Positions 1 through 64,000 of a stretch of DNA of 64,000 nucleotides are shown piece after piece. Under the pieces are notes generated by a model that did not search any database, was not told where the DNA came from, and saw only the letters and a list, made by a program, of their open reading frames with translations. Source of the DNA: Tupaia tana (lineage: Eukaryota; Chordata; Mammalia; Scandentia; Tupaiidae); assembly GCA_026018925.1 (NCBI GenBank), contig JAKSZU010000016.1:81664059-81728058 (forward strand), read 5' to 3'. Numbering within the stretch: the stretch's first letter is position 1; each line of letters opens with the position of its first letter. The position numbers and the translations under genes are program-made.

Positions 1-17032
<17,032 letters not shown>

Positions 17033-17035
17033 CTG

Positions 17036-17778
17036 TTAACATTGAAAAGAAGGGCCAGGTCAAACCAAGATGGTAAAAATAATGATTTACCTGTTTGATT
17101 ACAGACTTAACTGTAAAAGAATTTCACTGTCTAGGAGAATTACTGTTAAATGTATTTTAAAAGCCATTTGTGGGTTTCTTTTCTGCTTAAATAATATCTT
17201 AAAATTTTTTTCATGAACATATGAAAAATCACCCCAAATTCCATCATTCAGAGATAACCACTGTTTAGCATACTCCCTCTTCCAGTCTTTTTTCTATACA
17301 TCTACACTAGATCCTAGATCCTAAGAGAACTCACGCTGACAGTGCCCTAAGAATCTATAGTGGTAAGACTACTAAAGAACCTTATCTTCCATTTAATTCA
17401 TGGAACATGTTTTTTTCCTGGTTGGGGATGATTTCATACCTTAAGACCTCTATTTTCATCACCAACAGTTTTCCCTTTCACTTGGGGACTATCTTCACAA
17501 TGACAAATCTTTCATTACTTCACAGAAGGTACTGAGTACCCTGAAATAGTAAAGAACTAACGTTTCTGTAGAGGTGTGACCAGTCTCTTTTCCTTAAACA
17601 TTTATGCACACCAGCCTCAGAAAAGTAACATTTTATCACATGCCAAAGATATCTAAAATTGCTTGAGAATGATCAAACTAGATTTCCAATCCCTGAATTC
17701 CAAGGTTTACAAAATAATCATATTTAAAGACAAACACAATTATATACCTAATGTATATATAATTCTGTGTATTTTAAA
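17036..17778. other. UBN1 5' intron, nothing recognised
   Basis: AT-rich unique sequence upstream of the first coding exon; no repeat or exon recognised. Confidence 0.5.
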
Positions 17779-18052
17779 TTTTTTAAGGCTTTTGCCATAG
17801 AGTGCACATGCTCTCTGGGAAAGAGAGAGCAAGGGAGAGAAAACGAGAAATAATCCCAGTGGGGATGGGGAGGTAGCCACACCACAATCCCTGCTCTATT
17901 CTCCTCTCAGGATTTTGGGCCCATATGCACATGTGCCTAGCATGATTTCCAAGCCTCTGGGTTTTCAAGGCTCTGGGTCCAGAATTCAAACCAGACAGCC
18001 ACCCACCCATCTGGGACCCAGCACTTTAACCTCTACATTGCCTACTGGTCCC
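17779..18052 (-). repeat. Family III SINE
   Basis: TTTTGCCATAGAGTGCACAT to TGCCTACTGGTCCC, with duplicated TCTGGGTTTTCAAGGCTCTGGGTCC-type segment near 17956-17982. Confidence 0.7.
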
Positions 18053-18100
18053 TTCCTAATATTTTTGTTAAAAGTTTATTCATTTGAGTCCTGCTTTTGT

Positions 18101-18252
18101 ATTTTTTAATAATTATTTATTATTATTTTTTAATTTGACCAGAGAAAGAGAGAAAGGGAAAGTGAGAAAGCAAGCCACCAGGTCCAGAATCTGAACTACA
18201 GACGGCCATGTGGGAGTCCAGATTCATAACCACCATCCCACTTGCTGGCCCC
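18101..18252 (-). repeat. Family I SINE
   Basis: Target duplication GTCCTGCTTTT at 18088-18098 and 18256-18266. Confidence 0.8.
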
Positions 18253-18352
18253 TGGGTCCTGCTTTTCAAACCCACATTCTGATGTAAACGTTCTACTATA
18301 ACCCTATATAAGAATATTAATTGCAGCTTTGTTTGTAGCAGAAAAATAATAG

Positions 18353-18605
18353 AGGGCCAGCTCCAAAGAGCAGTTGTCAAGTGCTATATATCAGGAACTG
18401 GATTCCTCATGGCTGACTGGTGGCTTGAAAACATACTGGGCGTGTGTGCACGTGTACCCAAAATCCTGACAGGAAGGAAAAATGGAGGAAAAGGGCTTGT
18501 GGTATGATCACACTTCATGGGGGTGGAGGGAGTGCTTTCTTTATTTCTCTCTGCCCCCCACCATACACCTCTGGTCATTGTATACACCCTCTATCAATTA
18601 AAAAA
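18353..18605 (+). repeat. Family III SINE, damaged head
   Basis: Body with ATCCTGACAGGAAGGAAAAA and GGAGGAAAAGGGCTTGTGG; the tRNA-like head is scrambled. Confidence 0.6.
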
Positions 18606-18780
18606 GAAAGCAAAAAACAAAAGTGATGAAAGCTACATGAATTTCCAGCAATCAAGGAATGGCCAAATAAATTGGGACTTTCTTATGGGTTTTTAAGGGC
18701 TCTTGGTAGTATAGGTTACACAGTACACAGAGACATATAATGCCTGTCATGTCTCCTTTTTAAACATTCTTAAAAGTTCA

Positions 18781-18999
18781 AGTTCACTGAAGGGCACATG
18801 TACTCACCAGAAACAGAGAAAAGGGGTAAGAAAGCACTCACAGCAGAGACTGACCGCAGTAATCCCTTCTCCATCTTTCCAACCCCTCGGGATTTGGGGA
18901 ACGACCTGGTGTGTTCTTAAGCTACCAGGTCTGGGACTTGATCATATAATCAGTCATGTGGGATCCAGCTCATGGAAACCACCAGGCCATGGGCCAGTC
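18781..18999 (-). repeat. Family III SINE
   Basis: Target duplication CTTAAAAGTTC at 18770-18780 and 19000-19010. Confidence 0.7.
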
Positions 19000-19017
19000 C
19001 TTAAAAGTTCCCCCCAC

Positions 19018-19245
19018 CCAGTTTATTAATTTCCTTTCTGAGAAAGAGGGAGAAAGAGAGACACTGAAACAGTCTCCTCAACTGGGTCCTCATGCTGCAA
19101 TTCTCGCCCAAGCCCTGCAGCCAGCCAGGATGGTGGGCACACTAGGTGTATCCAGACAGACCCAGGAAGCAAACCCCAGAGCCTACCCATATGGCAGTGC
19201 CCCTACTTCTCGTATTAGCATTCTAGGCCTGTCGCATCTCCTTTG
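19018..19245 (-). repeat. Possible old SINE remnant (family IV?)
   Basis: GAAAGAGGGAGAAAGAGAGA then a GC-rich body, like 51,330-51,700 and 58,770-59,020. Family not recognised. Confidence 0.3.
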
Positions 19246-19417
19246 AGTGCTTTTTTCCTGTTTTCCTGCTTAATTTTGCTTAGAGTGAGGGAATAATGGA
19301 AGAAAAACGTTACTTTTTTTACATGGTCAGACAGAATTAAGCTTTTTTCTCTCACGACCTCTGTTATTAGAATGCCCTCTACGACTAGACCTTACATGAG
19401 AATTTACCTATCAAGAC

Positions 19418-19639
19418 TTTTTTTCTTTTTTGCCACAGGTGTGCTCATCACAAATACAGACAAAGTTAGAAAGTATCCCCCATGATTCATGGTCATACCA
19501 TAATCTTTCCTCTTGGGATTCAGGGCATGTGCACACACACACTTGGCATGTTTTTCAAGCCACTGCATCTGCAGCTCGAACTGTGAAGTTGGCCATGTGG
19601 GATCCAGTTACCTCAACAACCACGATACCTGCTGGCCCT
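19418..19639 (-). repeat. Family III SINE
   Basis: TTTTTTGCCACAGGTGTGCT to ACCTGCTGGCCC. Confidence 0.65.
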
Positions 19640-20885
19640 CATCCTATCTCTTACGGATATACTTCTTACCTTTAACTCTTTAGCCAAAGTTTAATTTACT
19701 ACTTCAGGATGTGAGATAACCCTATAAATGTGAGAAGAGGCTCTAATTTGCTTTTTACCCCCCAGCATCAACTGCTAAATAATCTTCCTTTTCAATGCTG
19801 ATCTGGCAAATATCATTTAGCAACTTCTTAAATATCTAAGGACTAGTTCTGGAATACATCTGTTATATTAATCTAGTATTGAGATTCTTTAACCAGTACC
19901 ATAGTTTTAAGGTATATTTTAATATCTTGAATTAAAAGGTCCTTTAAAAACAACATGTGGCTATTTCAGTATGTCTATTATTTCACATCAATTTTAGAAT
20001 CATTTTGGCAAGTTCTCCACAAAAAAACTCACTGTATTTTGATTATAAATGAATCACAAACACAAGTTAAGAAATATGTGTATATATCATAAATATCCAC
20101 ATATAAGCAGATATATTCATATACATATCCAACTCATTTTTTTCCATTACAACCATAAAATTGTGATCTAAAAGTCTGGATAAGAGAATAAAACATCCAA
20201 AAATGAGGAATTAAAACAATTCTAATCAGGCAGCAGTGATTAGCAGTAAAACGCTTTGGCAGTACAAAAGGTCACCTACCAACATGTACTAAAATGTCAA
20301 AATAGATTCCCCTAAAAGAAACCTCCATGTCCCTCAGGACATTTGTGATGCACTCAGGTGTAAAAATAAGGTCCAGCTGAAAGCTAAAGGCCTGAAGGTT
20401 TCTCCACAGATAAGCAGGCATAGTCTTAATCTAAAGCAGCAATGAGCAAGTTACCGGTAGGTAGGTCATTCTAGAAGTGGTAATCAGATCCTAGTATCCC
20501 TATCCAGAAGTAATTTAAAAATGCAACCTTATCTCAGTCCAAGTTTTAGAGACTGTAACTACAATCTACCTAAACGGTAAAAACCATTCTTCTTAGTTAT
20601 ATTTATGACTCTGCAGGCTGAGAAGGTACAGAAATATACTAGAGTATAAACTAAATCAAATCTACAATATATTACCACTTAGAAGTTAGCTTTAGGGTTA
20701 GGTTTTAAAGTCATCATGACACCAACCATAAAACATCAAAGAGAACCAGATACATTAAAGCATAACATATTAGACTTACAATTTCAATTTAAAGTGATTA
20801 TACTTTCAAAAGTGGTTAAGTCTTTGGAAAAAATACTACACTTTTAAATATTCGATTTTAATAAGCTAAATATTATTCTTTAATC
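19640..20885. other. UBN1 5' intron, nothing recognised
   Basis: 1.2 kb of AT-rich sequence without recognisable repeats or open frames; the longest SINE-free stretch in this intron. Confidence 0.5.
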
Positions 20886-20948
20886 TTCTTGGAGAGATAT
20901 TTTGTTATAGGGTACGTGCACTTACCAGGAGACAGAAAGTGAGAAATC
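20886..20948 (-). repeat. 3'-end fragment of a family II SINE
   Basis: TTCTTGGAGAGATATTTTGT to AGAAAGTGAGAAATC, cut abruptly where a plus-strand copy begins at 20949; no matching remainder on the other side. Confidence 0.7.
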
Positions 20949-21227
20949 GGGGACCAGCAGTTTGCGTAATGGCTATGTCACTGGACTCCCATGCAATCAA
21001 CCACAGTTCGAGTCCTGGACCCAGTGGCTTAAACTCACACCCGGGCATGTGTGCGTGCATGCCCAAGATCCCGAGAGGAGAATGGAGGAGAAGGGATTGC
21101 AGCATGGCCATCCCCCCGGGAGGGGGGGGGGTGATTTGTTGCTTTCTGTCTCTCTGCCTCTCTCTTTCTGGCGAGCATACACGCCCTATAGCAAAAACCT
21201 CTCAAAAAAAAAAAAAAAAAAAAAAAA
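20949..21227 (+). repeat. Family II SINE
   Basis: GGGGACCAGCAGTTTGCGTA head, expanded C/G block at 21113-21131, A tail of about 23. Confidence 0.85.
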
Positions 21228-21237
21228 TCAGCTGATG

Positions 21238-21500
21238 GGGACCAGTAGATGGCGTAATGGCTACATCACTGGACTCCCATGTAGTCACCTGCAGTTGGAG
21301 TCCCGGACCCAGTGGCTTAAACTCATGCCAGGTATGTGTGTGTGTATTCCCAAGATGCCAAGTAGAGAAAGGACTGTGGCAGAGAAAGGACTGCAGAGTG
21401 GCAATCCCTGGGGGGGGGGGGGGGGGGGGGGGGGGGTGTATTTCTCACTGTCTCTCTCTGTCTTTCCAGCATGCACGTGCCCTATACAAAACAAAACTCT
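21238..21500 (+). repeat. Family II SINE with 27-G run
   Basis: Directly follows the previous copy. The internal hairpin position is replaced by G27 at 21410-21436. Together with its neighbour it gives a long spurious frame. Confidence 0.85.
21410..21436 (+). repeat. Homopolymer G27
   Basis: Twenty-seven consecutive G; strong G-quadruplex potential and likely length-polymorphic or miscounted in assembly. Confidence 0.85.
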
Positions 21501-21977
21501 AACTGATGGTAACCAAGACACTAACTTTGTTTTGAAGGCTATATCCAGAAATCATACTTTTAAAAATTGGAAATACACTATTTTAACCATTGTATTTTCA
21601 GTCTGGTTACTGGTGAAACACACCCAAAAAAAAGAACTTGTGTATGCTAGTTTTGTAATTAGTCCCCTTACTGAACTCTTATAAGGTATTTTTTCAAATT
21701 AGACGGCCTTATCCTCAAACATGAGAATTTTGTTTTCTCTTTTCTTTAAAATTATGCTTCTCATTTTTATTTCATGTCTTATTGCATTGGCTACAACTAA
21801 CAAGATAATATTAGACAATAGCATGACGCTGACTTAAGAGTTACATTCCTTATCCAGTAATTAAAATGTCTTTCAATTCCTCAAAAATTCAGAATTTAAA
21901 AATGATGAACATGTGTTAAAAGTTTATTAAATTACTTCCCACAATGTTAAATATACTTTAAGGATCAGTTTGTCTTT

Positions 21978-21979
<2 letters not shown>

Positions 21980-22014
<35 letters not shown>
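21980..22014. repeat. (AC)n microsatellite
   Basis: About 17 AC units. Confidence 0.9.
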
Positions 22015-22022
<8 letters not shown>

Positions 22023-23188
22023 GACAGCACTCACAACTAATTCACATACCGGAGACAGGTCTCTACAAGAAAAAAACAGGCTATAACCGGAATTGGGGTC
22101 TACTTGGTGAGATTTTAGGCTTTTTCTACCTGGTCTACTGAAGTGTGGCCAGGCGCTGTGCTCGGTAGCAGGATGCCAGTTCCCATCAGTGTTTCAGTTT
22201 TAAGGTGTCCAAACTACTGTTAGCATCTGTCTTCCTGTTGTCACAACTTCTTGAAAAGTGTCAAACTACAGCCAGGCTCACGTGAGAGCCCGGTCCCGAC
22301 CACGACACGCACCTTTGTCCCCAGCGCCGACGCGGGTCGCAGTCTCCCGGCGGCGGTCTTCATGCCGGCCCAGGACCCCGGGCTGCGGCGCGGCTAGCGG
22401 TCGGCTCCCGAGGCATGGCTCCGGGCGGGCGGCTGACCCGTGCTGCGGCCCATGGCCGGGTCTGCGAGCCCGCGGGAGCCTTGTCAGCGCGCGGCGCGCC
22501 GGCCCAGGAGGAAGCTGAGAAATGCCAACTCGACGTCGCGGAGCAACTCGGCGGACAGCAGGGGGGCGGCCGCCGCGCGCCCCAGAACTTGCGGCGCGGG
22601 ACCCACCGCTCGGACGCTGCCTCCGAAGCCGGCCGTCAAGAAGAGCGCTCCCAAGAACTGGGCAGCAGGAGCGGACGCGCGGCGTCCCAGCCTCGGGAGC
22701 GCAACGCCTGGGGACCGGGCCTCCCGGGCCGCGGCCGAAAAGACCCGCCGCGCGCGGCGCCCCAGGTTCGGGCGGTGGCTGGCTTCCGGGCCGCGCCGAG
22801 GTCCGTCAGGGGAGCTCCCGGGCGCAGCGACCGGGACGACGGCGCCGCGGACTCTGGAACGGCCCCGGGGCCCGCGCCGGACTAACGGCCGTAACGGAAG
22901 CAACGAGGGGGAGGAGGGCTGAGTCCAAGCCCCGGGGGCGGGGCGGGCCGCGCTGCTGGCTCCCTCCCGCGTTCGACCGACCGCGCCGCCACCGCCGATG
23001 CCGCCGCCGCCTCAGACCGCGGGCGCTTCGTTGTCACGAGCCGGAGGGAGGGGGGAAGGAGCCGGGAGACTAGGGGATCCGGCGCGCCGAGACCGCGGTG
23101 TCCGAGTCACGTGCTGCCCGGCCAGCCAATGAACCCCGGAGGGCGCGGTAACGTCAGAGAAGCGGCGTGGCTGATGACAGCCGCCCGC

Positions 23189-23198
23189 GTCACGTGAC
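23189..23198. promoter_or_regulatory. Palindromic E-box GTCACGTGAC
   Basis: Perfect 10-bp palindrome of the CLEAR/USF/TFE type, about 80 bp upstream of the GLYR1 ATG. A second GTCACGTG is at 23106-23113. Factor identity is inference. Confidence 0.55.
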
Positions 23199-23277
23199 CG
23201 GGCCCACTCCAATGGGCGGCGCCGGGGCGACCTGATGTTCCCGGCGGCCCGTGCGTCAGCGGTGGTTGGGTGGTAAG

Positions 23278-62616
<39,339 letters not shown>

Positions 62617-64000
62617 GCCGTTGACACGACCCCTGCCCCTCTGATCTTCCCTCTGACCCCCTCTTCCTCTCATGGGGTCAGGGTCCTGGGACGTAACTCT
62701 GGACCAGTCCACCTGTCTCCGTCTCCTTTTATACAGACTCTGAGACTTGCCGTCAGTACAGCACACAGCACCACCCTGCCCTGAGCCCCGGGGGAGGGGG
62801 TTTGGCAGGATTGGCTTGTGGGAAATCTCTGGAGCTGAGCACTGGCCCCAGGCTAGGCGGCTGTGTGTCCGCGCACACATGCGCACACGTGCACTGGTCT
62901 CACCCGGGATAGAAGCTACCCAGAAACTGCTGCCTGGTATTTTTTCTTCCAAGCTTGTCTTATCTCATACCCCTTCTAGTCGTGGAACTAGAATGAGCCG
63001 TGAGAGTCGGAAGCCTTCCCACAGCTTCCCCCAGAGTGAAGAGGCTGTCGTCACATCCACATCCCCACTCCCCACTGGATCCCCTGCAGGGAGAGGCTCT
63101 GGGCCAGGATGAGCCCCCAGCAGGCTCCAGAGTGGGGGTCCCCAGGGCCCTCCAACCTCAGGTGACCCATTGAGGAGGTTCTTCATGTCTAAGCTACCGA
63201 TCTGCAACCAGCGCTCCATAAACGCCTTCGAGGGACTGGCCAAGCCTTGCCAAGATGGGCTCTGGCTCTGGGGAACAGCGAGCAGCTGCTGGCGGTCGAG
63301 CACAAGATGGGCTCCCGTTGATGTTCTCAGAACCCACCCAGTGCCACCTCGCTGCAGAGCCCCCTCGATGGGGGCCCAGGGCCATGCTTCGTGCCGTGGG
63401 AACTTGTTCCTCACCAGGCTGTTGTAGCATTTGGATTGCATTCCAGCCCTCGGGAAGGGGATCCCCAGGGCCACCAGTGAGGAGTGAAGAGTGAGGGGGA
63501 GATGGGCGCCTTCCTGTTTCCGTTATGCCACAGACCCTTCAGCGGTTCTGAAGAGCCACTCTGACCTCGGTCCCCTCACAGCAGCCTATACCTTCACCGG
63601 TCCCCTGCATGCCCTGCCTCCCCGTCTCCTCCCACCCTGTCCCTCCCATGGAGACAGTATTCCTGTCTGTCAGTCTGTCTGTTTTCTAGCCCAGACCGAG
63701 CCTGACTAACGACAGCATTTCTTAGGCTCAGCTCTTGATACGGAATGAGTGTCTTCACTCGAGCCAGCATCACAGTCTTCGGTGCTTCCCAGGCCCGGGG
63801 TCTGTTGGGAGGGAGGAGAGTGGACCTGGGCATCCTTGAGACCCTGACATTTCTCCTTGGACAGGGGACCAGGAGGGGCTGGGAATGTTTTATGAGAACA
63901 AGGAGAAGTTACCTAAAGGATGTCAGTTTCTTCTTCCTCTGCACGGGTTGGGTTTTCCAAAGTCACATTTTGCAGAATGTCAGCGTTTATAGGGAGATAT
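62617..64000 (+). other. GLYR1: GLYR1 3' UTR (start; end not in window)
   Basis: GC-rich non-coding sequence after the TAA. I see no AATAAA or ATTAAA up to the window edge, so the main polyadenylation site probably lies further right. No SINE of the local families interrupts it. ORFs read here (for example 62965-63474 minus) look like chance frames. Confidence 0.7.

Noticed and set aside
20962..21684. 240-codon open frame on the plus strand
   Set aside because: It reads straight through two tandem family II SINEs, including G and A homopolymers; no protein family resemblance.
62965..63474. 169-codon minus-strand frame in the GLYR1 3' UTR
   Set aside because: Lies within GC-rich UTR, overlaps other frames, and has no family resemblance.

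Overview
This is a placental-mammal chromosomal window with ordinary intron/exon structure, GT-AG splice sites, one CpG island and dense SINEs. It holds two conserved neighbours arranged head to head, as in the human 16p13.3 UBN1/GLYR1 locus. On the minus strand are the first coding exons of UBN1 (ubinuclein-1), running from about 17,030 down to 981 and continuing off the left edge. On the plus strand is the complete coding sequence of GLYR1 (NPAC/NDF), 16 coding exons from 23,278 to 62,616. My exon boundaries join in frame to 553 codons, the known length of the human protein. The two genes share a GC-rich bidirectional promoter region at about 22,270-23,600.

Left third (1-22,270): UBN1 introns and seven recognisable coding exons (about the first 393 residues, including the HIRA-binding N-terminal part and the Hpc2-related H3.3/H4-binding domain). 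The introns carry many SINEs, a Z-DNA-like alternating tract, a 27-G run and a (CA)n tract. Middle (22,270-39,800): the CpG-island promoter, GLYR1 exons 1-3 and the 14.4-kb intron 3. That intron holds an antisense, broken, intronless copy of the SCAN/zinc-finger gene ZSCAN26 plus nested SINEs. Right (39,801-64,000): GLYR1 exons 4-16 and the start of its 3' UTR. The introns there contain SINEs plus older MIR, L2-like, MER5A-like and L1-like remnants.

The lineage-specific repeats are tRNA-head SINEs that I do not recognise from primates, mouse, carnivores, horse, cattle or bats. I sort them into family I (short, about 160-200 bp, pyrimidine-rich body), family II (about 250 bp, youngest looking, poly-A tail, perfect or near-perfect target duplications) and family III (older relative of II). 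The host species is therefore not assigned. Both proteins act on chromatin. UBN1 is a subunit of the HIRA H3.3 chaperone complex. GLYR1 reads H3K36 methylation, destabilises nucleosomes and is a cofactor of LSD2/KDM1B. I see no new multi-gene system. The points most worth a second look are the pseudogene, the nested and recombinant SINE events, the internal hairpin of family II that seeds G/C tracts, and the phase-0 GLYR1 exons that include the LSD2-binding peptide.
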